A stretch of DNA of 63,865 nt. Source: Firmicutes bacterium CAG:145 (GTDB lineage Bacteria > Bacillota > Clostridia > Peptostreptococcales > Anaerovoracaceae). The notes below the pieces were generated by a model. The model saw only the letters and a program-made list of their open reading frames with translations, was not told the DNA's origin and did not search any database. The stretch lies in assembly GCA_000435715.1 (NCBI GenBank), contig FR882595.1, positions 227,572-291,436 on the forward strand, in the 5' to 3' direction. Numbering within the stretch: the first letter of the stretch is position 1; each line of letters starts with the position of its first letter. The position numbers and the translations under genes are program-made. This document shows positions 34,265-43,049 of this stretch, piece after piece.

Positions 34265-34417
34265 GAGAGGAATACTCTGATACAATAAGTTTCGACGAAA
34301 AAACAAAAGTATCAAAAGGAGTATCCTCTCATGAGTATTGTAACAGAAGAAATGAGATATCGCCAGCGTTTATGTGAATATGCGATAAAATATGTCTTGA
34401 CAATTAAGATAAGATGA
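34265..34417 (+). mobile_element. Insertion-sequence remnant (5' end with truncated transposase)
   Basis: A hairpin formed by AGAGGAATACTC (34266-34277) and GAGTATCCTCT (34319-34329), with GATAC/GTATC inside, covers the ribosome site AAAAGGAG before ATG 34331. The 28-residue ORF reads MSIVTEEMRYRQRLCEYAIK and then diverges and stops at 34417. That start resembles the N-terminus of integrase-type (DDE) transposases found in Clostridia. The rest of the element is gone. Confidence 0.65.
34331..34417 (+). pseudogene. Transposase N-terminal fragment
   Basis: 28 codons from ATG 34331 to TGA 34415-34417. The first 20 residues look like an intact start of an integrase-core transposase; the last eight (YVLTIKIR) do not continue the expected helix-turn-helix. 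The stop lies inside the second copy of the 22-bp repeat, so the break occurred at or near that repeat. Identification is from memory of the family, not a search. Confidence 0.6.
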
Positions 34418-34439
34418 TGCCGGCTTTGCAAATCCGCTC

Positions 34440-34468
34440 TTGACTTTCGACCGGCCGCAGAGTAAAAT
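34440..34468 (+). promoter_or_regulatory. Promoter of the ileS leader
   Basis: TTGACT (34440-34445), a 17-bp spacer and TAAAAT (34463-34468), starting just after the second 22-bp repeat and just before the T-box RNA. Confidence 0.75.
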
Positions 34469-34477
34469 AGTAAAGTA

Positions 34478-34767
34478 CAATTTTATATGCGCAGGCGTTG
34501 AAGGAACCAGTAGCCGGGCGTAAAAACCTTACAGAGAGCCGCTTCACAGGCTGAGAGGGCGGTGGTGAAACCCTTAGCGAATATCACTCCGGAGCCTGGT
34601 CACTTAATGAGAGGTCATATCCTGCGGGGGCGTCCGTCACTGCTGCATGTCTGAGAACAACGGCGGCAGACAGGACAGTACCGAAAGGCGTTGGCAACTA
34701 GGGTGGTACCGCGGTTATGAGATAATCGTCCCTAAATCGATATTTTTATCGGCTTAGGGCATTTTTT
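34478..34767 (+). promoter_or_regulatory. T-box riboswitch, isoleucine specific
   Basis: The leader senses uncharged isoleucyl tRNA and lets transcription continue into ileS. The conserved antiterminator sequence AGGGTGGTACCGCG lies at 34700-34713. The stem I specifier loop around 34578-34590 presents AUC (34583-34585), an isoleucine codon. The competing terminator pairs CCCTAA (34730-34735) with TTAGGG (34754-34759), with an inner TCGAT helix, followed by a T-run at 34762-34767. Confidence 0.95.
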
Positions 34768-34769
34768 AT

Positions 34770-34814
34770 GACCTAACCCGATTCTCCGGTTTACCGGAGA
34801 ATCGCTGGTAGGTC
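34770..34814 (+). repeat. Hairpin repeat, copy 1
   Basis: CGATTCTCCGG (34779-34789), loop TTTA, CCGGAGAATCG (34794-34804) form a perfect 11-bp stem. In this copy GACCTA (34770-34775) and TAGGTC (34809-34814) extend it. Positions 34775-34804 are identical to copy 2. Confidence 0.85.
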
Positions 34815-34876
34815 AAACGCCAAGGATTCCCGAGAGTGCGATAGCACGATCGGAAAGAAAAAGGCGGCGAGGTAAG

Positions 34877-34906
34877 AACCCGATTCTCCGGTTTACCGGA
34901 GAATCG
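34877..34906 (+). repeat. Hairpin repeat, copy 2
   Basis: A second, identical 30-nt copy of the sequence at 34775-34804 (11-bp stem, TTTA loop at 34892-34895). It lies between the T-box terminator and ileS. Between the copies a third hairpin, GTGC-GATA-GCAC, is seen near 34837-34848. Confidence 0.85.
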
Positions 34907-35012
34907 TAAGAAAAACAGATTCCCAAAGCCATATACGGCGCTTACAGAACAGATATGTATATGCATAATAGGCGCTTATAAAGACAAGAGTTAAAGATAG
35001 GAGATAAGACAA

Positions 35013-38000
35013 ATGTTTAAGAGACTTTCAGACAGACCTGTGGCAGAAGTACAGAATCAGCAGGTCGAAAAATGGAAAGAAGAAGATCTGCTCAAAAAAT
35101 GTGTAGACGCCAGAGAAGGTAAAACTCCTTTCATCTTTTATGAAGGACCTCCTACGGCCAACGGAAAGCCGGGAATACACCATGTAATGGCCAGAACGCT
35201 TAAAGATTCAGTTTGCCGCTACAAGACCATGCAGGGCTATCAGGTCAACAGAAAAGCCGGATGGGATACCCACGGTCTTCCTGTAGAGATAGAAGTGGAA
35301 AAGCAGCTTAACATGTCCGGCAAGCAGGACATCGAAAAATACGGAATAAAAGAATTTAATCAAAAGTGCAGAGAGTCGGTATTCACCTATACAGGTATGT
35401 GGAGAGAGATGTCCGAGAGAATGGGCTATCTGGTGGATTTGGATAATCCTTACGTCACTCTCGAAAATGATTATATCGAGACGGGATGGTGGATATTAAA
35501 GAAATTCTTTGATGAAGGACTCATATACGAAGGACACAAGATACTTCCGTACTGCCCTCGCTGCGGAACGGGTCTGGCTTCCCACGAAGTAGCCCAGGGC
35601 TACAAGATGGTAAAGACCAATACCCTAACAGTAAAATTCAGGAGAGTGGGAACAGAAAACGAATACTTCCTGGCATGGACCACCACGCCTTGGACTCTCG
35701 CCTCCAATACGGCTCTGACGGTAGGTCCCGACATAGATTATATAAAAGCGAGAATGACAGAAGGCGATGAAGAAGGAAATATCTTCTACGTTGCGGAACA
35801 TCTGGCTGATAAAGTCCTTGGAGAAGGCAAGTACCAAGTCCTCGATACGATGAAGGGAGCGGCTCTCGAATACATCGAATATGAGCAGCTTATGCCTTTT
35901 GTTAAGGCTGACAAAAAGGCTTTCTTTGTCACCTGCATGGATTACGTGTCCATCGAAGACGGTACGGGAATCGTTCATACGGCTCCTGCTTTCGGTGAAG
36001 ATGACTACCAGTGCGGACGCAAATATGGTCTTCCTGTGCTTCAGCCTGTCGACGAGAGGGGCTGTTACACCGCCACTCCTTGGGCGGGACGTTTCGTAAT
36101 GGAAGAAGGACTTGATGTGGATATAATCAAGTATCTGGCGGCAGAGAACAAGATTTTCTCCAAAGAAAAGATAGAACACAACTATCCTCACTGCTGGAGA
36201 TGCGGCACTCCGCTGGTATACTATGCGAAGCCTTCCTGGTATATAGAGATGAGCAAGCTGAAAGATCAGCTGGTGGCAAACAACGATACCGTCAACTGGT
36301 TCCCTGCCTATGTAGGCGAAAAGCGTTTCGGCAACTGGCTCGAAGAAGTAAAGGACTGGGCTATTTCCAGATCAAGATACTGGGGCACGCCTATTCCTAT
36401 CTGGAGATGCGAGTGCGGTCATCTGGAATGTGTAGGCTCAAGAGCCGAACTGGTGGAAAAGGCCATAGAACCGATAGACGAGAGCATAGAGCTTCACAGA
36501 CCGTATGTGGACGACGTTCACATAAAATGTCCTCACTGCGGAAAACCTATGACGAGAATCACCGAAGTAATGGATTGCTGGTTCGACTCCGGCGCAATGC
36601 CGTTCGCTCAGTGGCATTACCCGTTTGAACATAAAGAAGAATTTGAAGAAAAGCTTTTCCCGGCAGACTTCATCTGCGAGGGAATCGACCAGACCAGAGG
36701 CTGGTTCTATTCGCTGATGGCCATTTCAACCTTTATCATGGGAAAATCGCCGTATAAGAACGTTCTGGTAAACGACCTCATCCTGGACAAAGAGGGAAAG
36801 AAGATGTCCAAGTCCAGAGGCAACACCGTATCGCCGTTTGAACTCTTCGACAAATACGGAGCAGACGCCACCAGATGGTATCTCCTGAGCGTTTCCCCGG
36901 CATGGACTCCTACCAGATTCGACGAAGACGGCCTGATAGACGTAGTCAGCAAGTTCTTCGGAACGCTGAGAAACGTATACAACTTCTTCGTGCTGTATTC
37001 CAATCAGGACGAGATAGACCCTGCCGGATTGAACGTACCTTACGGCGAAAGACCTGAGCTGGACAGATGGATTCTGAGCAAATACAACAAGCTGATAGGC
37101 GACGTTACGGAATACATGGATCAGTACGACCACATGAAGACCGTCAGAGCCATCAACGACTTTGTCAACGAAGACCTTTCCAACTGGTATATCCGCCGCG
37201 CCAGAAGGAGATTCTATGCGGAAGAACTTACAGAAGATAAGAAGAGCGTATACGCCACCACTTATGAGGTGCTGGTGGGCGTAGCAAGACTCATCGCACC
37301 TATAGCTCCGTTCATATCGGACGAGATATACGTAAATCTCACGGGAGAGGATACCGTTCACATAGCCGACTTCCCTAAGGCTGACAGAAGCCTGATAGAT
37401 GAAAATGTGGAAGAGAGAATGGACCTTGTCAGAGCCTTGGTCACTCTGGGAAGAGGAACCAGAGAAAAAGAGAAGATAAAGGTCAGACAGCCTCTCAGCG
37501 AAGTGCTGGTGGACGGCAAATATGAAAAGATCATAGACGATCTCACTCCGCTGATTCTCGAAGAACTCAACGTCAAGAAAGTAGTGTTTGAGAATGATCT
37601 GGAAAAATACATGAACTTTGCTCTCAAACCCAACTTTAAAACTGCCGGACCTGTCCTCGGCGGAAAGATAAAGGCCTTTGGAGCCGCTCTGGCGGCTGCC
37701 GACGCCGCAAAGCTGGTAGCGGAGCTCGAAGCAGACGGCAAGACTTCCCTCGAGATAGAAGGTCAGGCCACAGAGATAACCAAAGACTTCGTCGATGTGA
37801 GAATCAATGCAAAAGAGGGCTTTGCAGTCGCTATGGAAAACAATATTTTCACCATATTGGACACGACCCTGACGGACGAACTGATAGACGAGGGGCTGGC
37901 AAGAGAGCTGATTTCAAAAGTACAGCAGCTGCGTAAGCAAAAAGCCTTCGAGATGATGGATAACATAGACATTACCGTTGAAGCCGATGATGCTGTAAAG

Positions 38001-38129
38001 GCTGCGGCTGAAAAGCACAGAAACTATATCATGAAAGAGACTCTGGCTCTGAGCCTTAATTTTGCCGAGGCGACAGACAAATACGATCTTAACGGACATA
38101 AGACAGGCATTTCTGTGGAGAAAAGATAG
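35013..38129 (+). CDS. ileS: Isoleucyl-tRNA synthetase, eukaryote-like (IleS2) type
   Basis: Charges tRNA-Ile. The 1038-residue enzyme has the class I HIGH-type motif GPPTANGKPGIHHVMART, a CP1 editing domain (around residues 180-400, with AWTTTPWTLASNTAL), the SKS motif KKMSKSRGN near residue 596, and extra cysteine sites CPRCGTG, RCECGHLECVG and CPHCGKP. The HHVMA form, the insert content and the lack of the terminal zinc finger of IleS1 fit the eukaryote-like clade. Family knowledge links that clade to mupirocin tolerance. RBS GATAGGAGA; controlled by the upstream T-box. Confidence 0.95.
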   Translation: MFKRLSDRPVAEVQNQQVEKWKEEDLLKKCVDAREGKTPFIFYEGPPTANGKPGIHHVMARTLKDSVCRYKTMQGYQVNRKAGWDTHGLPVEIEVEKQLNMSGKQDIEKYGIKEFNQKCRESVFTYTGMWREMSERMGYLVDLDNPYVTLENDYIETGWWILKKFFDEGLIYEGHKILPYCPRCGTGLASHEVAQGYKMVKTNTLTVKFRRVGTENEYFLAWTTTPWTLASNTALTVGPDIDYIKARMTEGDEEGNIFYVAEHLADKVLGEGKYQVLDTMKGAALEYIEYEQLMPFVKADKKAFFVTCMDYVSIEDGTGIVHTAPAFGEDDYQCGRKYGLPVLQPVDERGCYTATPWAGRFVMEEGLDVDIIKYLAAENKIFSKEKIEHNYPHCWRCGTPLVYYAKPSWYIEMSKLKDQLVANNDTVNWFPAYVGEKRFGNWLEEVKDWAISRSRYWGTPIPIWRCECGHLECVGSRAELVEKAIEPIDESIELHRPYVDDVHIKCPHCGKPMTRITEVMDCWFDSGAMPFAQWHYPFEHKEEFEEKLFPADFICEGIDQTRGWFYSLMAISTFIMGKSPYKNVLVNDLILDKEGKKMSKSRGNTVSPFELFDKYGADATRWYLLSVSPAWTPTRFDEDGLIDVVSKFFGTLRNVYNFFVLYSNQDEIDPAGLNVPYGERPELDRWILSKYNKLIGDVTEYMDQYDHMKTVRAINDFVNEDLSNWYIRRARRRFYAEELTEDKKSVYATTYEVLVGVARLIAPIAPFISDEIYVNLTGEDTVHIADFPKADRSLIDENVEERMDLVRALVTLGRGTREKEKIKVRQPLSEVLVDGKYEKIIDDLTPLILEELNVKKVVFENDLEKYMNFALKPNFKTAGPVLGGKIKAFGAALAAADAAKLVAELEADGKTSLEIEGQATEITKDFVDVRINAKEGFAVAMENNIFTILDTTLTDELIDEGLARELISKVQQLRKQKAFEMMDNIDITVEADDAVKAAAEKHRNYIMKETLALSLNFAEATDKYDLNGHKTGISVEKR

Positions 38130-38139
38130 AAAAAACCTG

Positions 38140-38172
38140 AGGGCGGCCGCTTTTCAAAAGGACCGCCCTTTT
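38140..38172 (+). terminator. Terminator of ileS
   Basis: AGGGCGG (38140-38146) pairs with CCGCCCT (38163-38169), with an inner CTTTT/AAAAG helix, followed by TTTT. Confidence 0.85.
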
Positions 38173-38194
38173 GAACTTTAAAAGGAGATACGGG

Positions 38195-40534
38195 ATGACG
38201 GGATTGAGCAGCAGAGAAGTAGAAGACCGAATACAGCGGGGACTCGACAATGTTCAGGTCAATTCTTCTACCAGAACTGTCAAAGAAATAGTCAAAGAAA
38301 ATGTTTTTACATACTTCAACTTAATATTTACGGTACTGGGCATTTTACTGGTGATAGTAGGATCCTTTAAAGACCTGTCCTTTATGCTGATAGTCCTTGC
38401 AAATACGGTAATAGGAATTGCCCAGGAAATCAGATCCAAGCAGACTTTGGACAAACTTAAGCTGCTTAAAATGCCTAAGAGTCATGTAGTCAGGGATGGG
38501 CGTGAGAAGGAAGTAGCTGTCGAGAAACTGGTACTGGACGATATAATAATTCTGAGGGCCGGAAGCCAGATACCGGCCGACGCACAGGTAGTCGAAGGAA
38601 GCGTACAGGTAAACGAAGCTCTCATAACGGGAGAATCGGATGAGATAACAAAGCCGGCGGGAGCAGGGCTTCTGTCTGGAAGCTTTGTGGTTTCGGGAGA
38701 GTGTCTGGCAAGGCTCACAGCTGTAGGCAGAGATTCTTATATATCGAAACTTACTTTAGAGGCCACCAAAGATAAGAAGACCGAAGAGTCAGAGATGATA
38801 AAATCTCTCGATAAGATGGTCAGAGTCATAGGCATAATCATAATTCCCGTAGGGGCAGTACTCCTGGTACAGGAATGGTTCGTCCTGGAGGGAGGATTCA
38901 GAGACAGCGTCATATCCATGGTAGCCGCCGTTCTCGGAATGATACCCGAGGGCCTCTACATGACCGCCAGCATAGCCATGGTGATAAGCGCCATGAGACT
39001 TGCCCGCCGCGACGTGCTTGTGCAGAACATGAAATGTATAGAAACTCTTGCGCGTGTAGACGTTCTCTGCGTGGACAAGACCGGCACCATAACGGAGAAC
39101 GAAATGAAAGTGGACGGTTTTCAGATCATGGATGAAAGCGGCGATGAGGACAGGATTGTCAGGATGATAGGGGATCTTGTCGGGCAGCAGAATAAGGATA
39201 ATATAACCATGGCCGCCATGCAGAATTTCTTCACGGAGAAGTCAGGGAGAATGGCCGAAATGATCTGTCCTTTTTCTTCTAAATATAAATACTGCGGAGT
39301 GAGCTACGGCCAGAATAATTTTGTTCTTGGGGCGCCTGAATTCGTATTGAGAGAAAGCTTCGACCGATATGGAGATTACGTCAATCAGATGAGCGAGAAG
39401 GGGTACAGAGTCTTGGCTTTCGCTCAAGTGGGGGAGGCGCCTAAGGGACAGCCTCTGTCTACCAGAGCGCATTTGCTTGCTCTCATTTTCCTGACGAACC
39501 CAATAAGAAAAGCCGCCAAAGAAACCTTTGGATTTTTTGCCGACAACGGCGTAGATATAAAGGTGATATCCGGAGATAATCCTGTTACTGTCTCCAATGT
39601 AGCGCTGGAAGCCGGTATTCTGGGAGCAGAGAATTATATCGACGCCAGACAGCTGGTAAACGAGAGAGCCATATATGAAGCCGTAGACAGGTATACCGTC
39701 TTTGGCAGAGTCACTCCGGAGCAGAAGAGGATGTTCGTGAAAGCTCTCAAAAGAAGGGGAAAGACGGTAGGAATGACCGGAGACGGCGTAAATGATATAT
39801 TGGCCTTAAGAGACGCGGACTGCTCTGTGGCCATGGCCTCCGGAAGCGAGGCGGCCTCCAATGCGGCTCAGCTGGTCCTGATGGACTCTGACTTTGCCAA
39901 GATGCCTTCGGTAGTGGCCGAGGGCCGCAGGGTAGTAAATAATATACAGAAGGCGGCCACCCTTTACCTCACCAAGAATATATTTTCGCTGTTTCTGGCG
40001 TTGTTTTCGGTCATAAACGTACTTTCATATCCGCTGACTCCGTCGCAGATAACACTGATAAGCATGTTTACCATAGGCATACCTTCCTTTGTAGTATCCC
40101 TGGAGCCTAACAAGAGCCTGATAAAAGGGAAATTCCTCACCAATGTATTTAAAACTGCAGCTCCCGCCGGAATCACCACGTTTATAAGCGTCAGTTCCCT
40201 GGTGATATTCGGCGAAGTCTTTGAAATAAATAAGGAGTGTATCTCTACATCCAGCACTATGCTTGTAGCGTTGGTGGGGTTCATGATACTGGCGAAGGTT
40301 CTTTCGCCTGCGAGTAAGCTTCATGTGGCATTGATCGCTGCGATGGTAATAGGAATGGGTTACTGTGTGCTTTTCATGCCGGAGATGTTCGGCATAAGCA
40401 GTATTTCAATGCAGGCGGCCATGCTGCTTGTGGTCTTCCTGATAGCTACAGAGGCCGTGTTCAGATATATCTATAAGTTTGTGGGTCTGTTTGCAAATAT
40501 AGGCAGCAAGAAGAGACGGCGCAGAAAGCATTGA
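38195..40534 (+). CDS. CtpE-like cation-translocating P-type ATPase
   Basis: A 779-residue P-type ATPase in the cytoplasmic membrane. It has the A-domain loop ITGESDEITK, the phosphorylated aspartate in CVDKTGTITENEM, the hinge MTGDGVNDILALRDAD, and M4 text VLGMIPEGLYMTASIAM. The PEGLY motif and overall length resemble CtpE-type transporters, some of which move calcium. No heavy-metal domains are present. ATG 38195 follows AAAAGGAGATA. It is monocistronic between two terminators; the ion is not certain. Confidence 0.87.
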   Translation: MTGLSSREVEDRIQRGLDNVQVNSSTRTVKEIVKENVFTYFNLIFTVLGILLVIVGSFKDLSFMLIVLANTVIGIAQEIRSKQTLDKLKLLKMPKSHVVRDGREKEVAVEKLVLDDIIILRAGSQIPADAQVVEGSVQVNEALITGESDEITKPAGAGLLSGSFVVSGECLARLTAVGRDSYISKLTLEATKDKKTEESEMIKSLDKMVRVIGIIIIPVGAVLLVQEWFVLEGGFRDSVISMVAAVLGMIPEGLYMTASIAMVISAMRLARRDVLVQNMKCIETLARVDVLCVDKTGTITENEMKVDGFQIMDESGDEDRIVRMIGDLVGQQNKDNITMAAMQNFFTEKSGRMAEMICPFSSKYKYCGVSYGQNNFVLGAPEFVLRESFDRYGDYVNQMSEKGYRVLAFAQVGEAPKGQPLSTRAHLLALIFLTNPIRKAAKETFGFFADNGVDIKVISGDNPVTVSNVALEAGILGAENYIDARQLVNERAIYEAVDRYTVFGRVTPEQKRMFVKALKRRGKTVGMTGDGVNDILALRDADCSVAMASGSEAASNAAQLVLMDSDFAKMPSVVAEGRRVVNNIQKAATLYLTKNIFSLFLALFSVINVLSYPLTPSQITLISMFTIGIPSFVVSLEPNKSLIKGKFLTNVFKTAAPAGITTFISVSSLVIFGEVFEINKECISTSSTMLVALVGFMILAKVLSPASKLHVALIAAMVIGMGYCVLFMPEMFGISSISMQAAMLLVVFLIATEAVFRYIYKFVGLFANIGSKKRRRRKH

Positions 40535-40652
40535 TAAAAACTGCGCAGGGAGAGAAAGGCCAAGGCGGATGCAGACCAAAAGAATACAAAAAAGACATAT
40601 TTATTGATACAACATAAGTATTAGACATAATTAAAATGCAGATATAAAATAT

Positions 40653-40684
40653 AGGCGGCTTTAAAAGAGCCGCCTGTTTTTTTT
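40653..40684 (+). terminator. Terminator of the CtpE-like ATPase gene
   Basis: AGGCGGCT (40653-40660), loop TTAAAAG, AGCCGCCT (40668-40675), then a run of eight T. It lies 118 bases after the stop codon. Confidence 0.88.
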
Positions 40685-40778
40685 GCGAAGCAGCAAAAAT
40701 AGAGAAGAACCTCGGCGTATAACTGGGACAGGACTTCAGCAGGCCTTAAAAGTCAGCACAGAAGAAAGGAAAGTACGT

Positions 40779-42041
40779 TTGTTTACTGATAAAGAATTGA
40801 AAGATCTGATTTTGCCGCTTTTTGTGGAACAATTTCTCATCATGCTCGTAGGTATAGCCGATATTTTTACAGTCAGTTTTGTCAGTGAAGAGGCTGTTTC
40901 GGGAGTTTCACTGGTGAATTCTTTCAATACAGTTTTTATAAATCTTTTTTCGGCTCTTTCGGCGGGAGGAGTCGTTATCATAAGTCAGTATATGGGAAGA
41001 GGAGATGTTAAAGAGGCGGGACGCTCGTCAAGTCAGCTTCTCACTTCTTCTGCCATATTTTCTATTGTGTCAGCTTTAATAGTGCTGATAAGCGGCGAGA
41101 GGCTGATGAAATTGATGTTTGACAGGGTGGAAGATGAGGTGATGAAAGCGTGTGTGACATATCTTGGCATATCTGCCTGCTCTTACCCGGCTCTTGCCGT
41201 CTATAATGCGGGAGCGGCTCTGTACAGGAGTATGGGAAAAACCGACGCTACTATGTATATATCTGCCGTTTCTAATTTGATAAACGTGGCGGGAAACTGC
41301 GTCGGCGTATTTGTATTTCACGCCGGAGTGGCCGGAGTTGCATGGCCATCTCTGATTTCGAGAACATTTTCCGCAATACTGATTACGTCTTTGTGCTTTT
41401 CAGAGAGAAATGATGTGAGATATACCATAGATCAGATCTTCAGAATAGATAAATCTCTTCAGAAAAAGATTCTATGCATAGCTGTCTCTAACGGTATAGA
41501 AAGCGGGATTTTTCAGCTTGTGAAGGTTGCCCTCAGCAGCGTGGCTGCGCTTGTCTGCGTAGCCATTGGGCCGGCGTTCATAACGGTGATAGGCCGCTGT
41601 ATGGGCGCAGGAGACCTTCGGGCTGCGGAATTTTATTTTAAAAAGTTGATCAGGATCACTGTAACATTCTCTGCAATATGGAACGCATTGATCTTCGCAG
41701 CAACTCCCGTAATTATGCACTTTTATTCTCTGAATGTTGAAACTAAGGAGCTTATAGTTTCTCTGGTGCTCATCCATAATATCTTCAGCTCATCAGCTTT
41801 CCCCTTCGCAGATCCCGTCGGAAAAGGACTCAGAGCCGCGGGAGATGTAAAGTTTACGACGATGGTGTCTCCCTTTACTACCATCGGTATCAGACTTGTT
41901 TTTTCGATGATCTTTGGCATAAAGCTTGGTCTTGGCGTTATGGGGATAGCATATGCGATGTGTCTCGACTGGATAATCAGAGGAATCATTTTTGGCGCAA
42001 GGGTGAAAGGGGGCAGATGGAAGGAGTTTAAAGTTATCTGA
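40779..42041 (+). CDS. MATE-family efflux transporter
   Basis: A 420-residue membrane antiporter with about twelve hydrophobic segments in two halves. It has MATE text: LILPLFVEQFLIMLVGIADIFTVS, SALSAGGVVIISQYMGRGDVKEA and IGPAFITVIGRCMGAGDLRAAE. Substrates cannot be told. TTG 40779 is chosen because GAAAGGA sits 8 bases upstream and it opens directly on the first MATE helix; the frame is open further upstream without any ribosome site. No regulator is adjacent. Confidence 0.9.
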   Translation: MFTDKELKDLILPLFVEQFLIMLVGIADIFTVSFVSEEAVSGVSLVNSFNTVFINLFSALSAGGVVIISQYMGRGDVKEAGRSSSQLLTSSAIFSIVSALIVLISGERLMKLMFDRVEDEVMKACVTYLGISACSYPALAVYNAGAALYRSMGKTDATMYISAVSNLINVAGNCVGVFVFHAGVAGVAWPSLISRTFSAILITSLCFSERNDVRYTIDQIFRIDKSLQKKILCIAVSNGIESGIFQLVKVALSSVAALVCVAIGPAFITVIGRCMGAGDLRAAEFYFKKLIRITVTFSAIWNALIFAATPVIMHFYSLNVETKELIVSLVLIHNIFSSSAFPFADPVGKGLRAAGDVKFTTMVSPFTTIGIRLVFSMIFGIKLGLGVMGIAYAMCLDWIIRGIIFGARVKGGRWKEFKVI

Positions 42042-42114
42042 GGATAGATAAAGATTTCGCTCAAAAGATGAGAACTCTATCGTTTGGCTGATTTACGCCT
42101 AAAGGAGATGTAAG

Positions 42115-42246
42115 GTGGCGGCGAGTGCTCTATTTACACTTTTATATTTGAATCGATATAGGAAAATTCTTGCAAATTCAGGTATATCAAAGAGAAAAGA
42201 CGGGAAAAATAGGCAAAGATCAGGGCGGCGGAATAAAAACAGATAG
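42115..42246 (+). CDS. Possible small basic protein (43 residues)
   Basis: GTG 42115 has AAAGGAG 6-7 bases upstream and opens a frame of 43 residues that starts hydrophobic (AASALFTLLYLNRY) and ends very basic (SKRKDGKNRQRSGRRNKNR). No family is recognised. The strong ribosome site is the only positive evidence. A 7-bp hairpin (42274-42294) follows it. Confidence 0.3.
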   Translation: MAASALFTLLYLNRYRKILANSGISKRKDGKNRQRSGRRNKNR

Positions 42247-42310
42247 TCGGCATATGATTGCCTCAGGAGAAACTGCCGGCGAAGGAAGCCGGCAAGAAAG
42301 CAATAAGTCA

Positions 42311-42339
42311 TTGTAATTATGTATGAATTGATGTAAAAT
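42311..42339 (+). promoter_or_regulatory. Promoter of the 42375 gene
   Basis: TTGTAA (42311-42316), 17-bp spacer, TAAAAT (42334-42339), 35 bases before the start codon. Confidence 0.65.
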
Positions 42340-42374
42340 ACATATGTATGACTCTAATTTAAGGAGGAAAGAGA

Positions 42375-43037
42375 GTGCGAAAGTTTAACTTCTTTTGTTC
42401 ACTTATACTTGTTCTGTCGACAACTATAATGATCGTCACACTGGGACAGAACCTCGTCCTGAGAACGACGGCAGGATATACATTCTATTTTAATGACACG
42501 AGAGTCGTAAGCAAGATCTCCGGAAATTATACCAATTCGGAGATGTCCCAGGAGATAGTCTCATTTATGAACTCCTGGAGGCCTGATGAGTTTCAGGTCT
42601 ATGAGGATACGGGATATGATCTCGAGGGAATATTCGATGATAAGGACAGTGACAACATGCTGGCGGTGAAAAAAACTGCGGATATAAGTTTCGTATTGTT
42701 TTTAGTCAGCGCTGTGATCACTGTGGCGATATATGTATATTTTTTGAAGAATGATTTTAAGTTGGTGCTGAGAAAGCGGCTGATTTTTACCAGCATTTTT
42801 ACTGCGCTGTTGTTTGCGGCAGAGATCATAATGCTTAAGACTAAGGCCGGCCTCTCTTTTTTGATGAGCTTTGCAGGGCTTTCCTCCCTCGCCTCTGATT
42901 CCGCCCTTAAAACTATACTGGGCGGAGGCTTTATGGATACAGCGGGGAATTTCCTGCTTATATATACTGCGGTCGCATATGTGGCAGTGCTCTATGCGAC
43001 GCTGGCGCTGACTAAACCGCCGAGAATATTTTACTAG
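42375..43037 (+). CDS. Four-helix membrane protein of unknown function
   Basis: A 220-residue protein with one N-terminal membrane segment (about 8-28), an extracytoplasmic stretch of ~75 residues (acidic, EDTGYDLEGIFDDKDSD) and three more membrane segments (about 98-118, 130-148, 188-210). The layout resembles DUF1461 proteins such as the one at 62443, but the family's C-terminal signature is missing, so I leave it unnamed. GTG 42375 is set by AAGGAGGAAAGA. It may be co-transcribed with the DJ-1 gene 12 bases downstream. Confidence 0.7.
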   Translation: MRKFNFFCSLILVLSTTIMIVTLGQNLVLRTTAGYTFYFNDTRVVSKISGNYTNSEMSQEIVSFMNSWRPDEFQVYEDTGYDLEGIFDDKDSDNMLAVKKTADISFVLFLVSAVITVAIYVYFLKNDFKLVLRKRLIFTSIFTALLFAAEIIMLKTKAGLSFLMSFAGLSSLASDSALKTILGGGFMDTAGNFLLIYTAVAYVAVLYATLALTKPPRIFY

Positions 43038-43049
43038 AAGGAAGAAGAC

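Larger units (their letters stand above)
34202..34434. repeat. 22-bp direct repeat flanking an insertion-sequence remnant
   Basis: The 22-bp sequence starting GATGATGCCGGC and ending TGCAAATC occurs identically at 34202-34223 and 34413-34434, in direct orientation, bracketing 189 bp that carry a transposase start. It is too long for a normal target duplication of this IS type, so it more likely reflects a duplication or recombination. Confidence 0.75.
42042..42374. other. Intergenic region before the four-helix membrane protein
   Basis: Contains the possible small ORF at 42115-42246, a perfect hairpin TGCCGGC (42274-42280) / GCCGGCA (42288-42294) without T-run, and the promoter TTGTAA (42311-42316), 17 bp, TAAAAT (42334-42339) for the next gene. 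Confidence 0.55.

Noticed and set aside
34397..34402. TTGACA as a promoter -35 inside the insertion-sequence remnant
   Set aside because: No -10 element lies 16-18 bp downstream; the better promoter is at 34440-34468.
34766..34966. 66-codon minus-strand ORF with the repeated text FSGKPENRV
   Set aside because: The repetition is only the translation of the two 30-nt hairpin repeats; no ribosome site.
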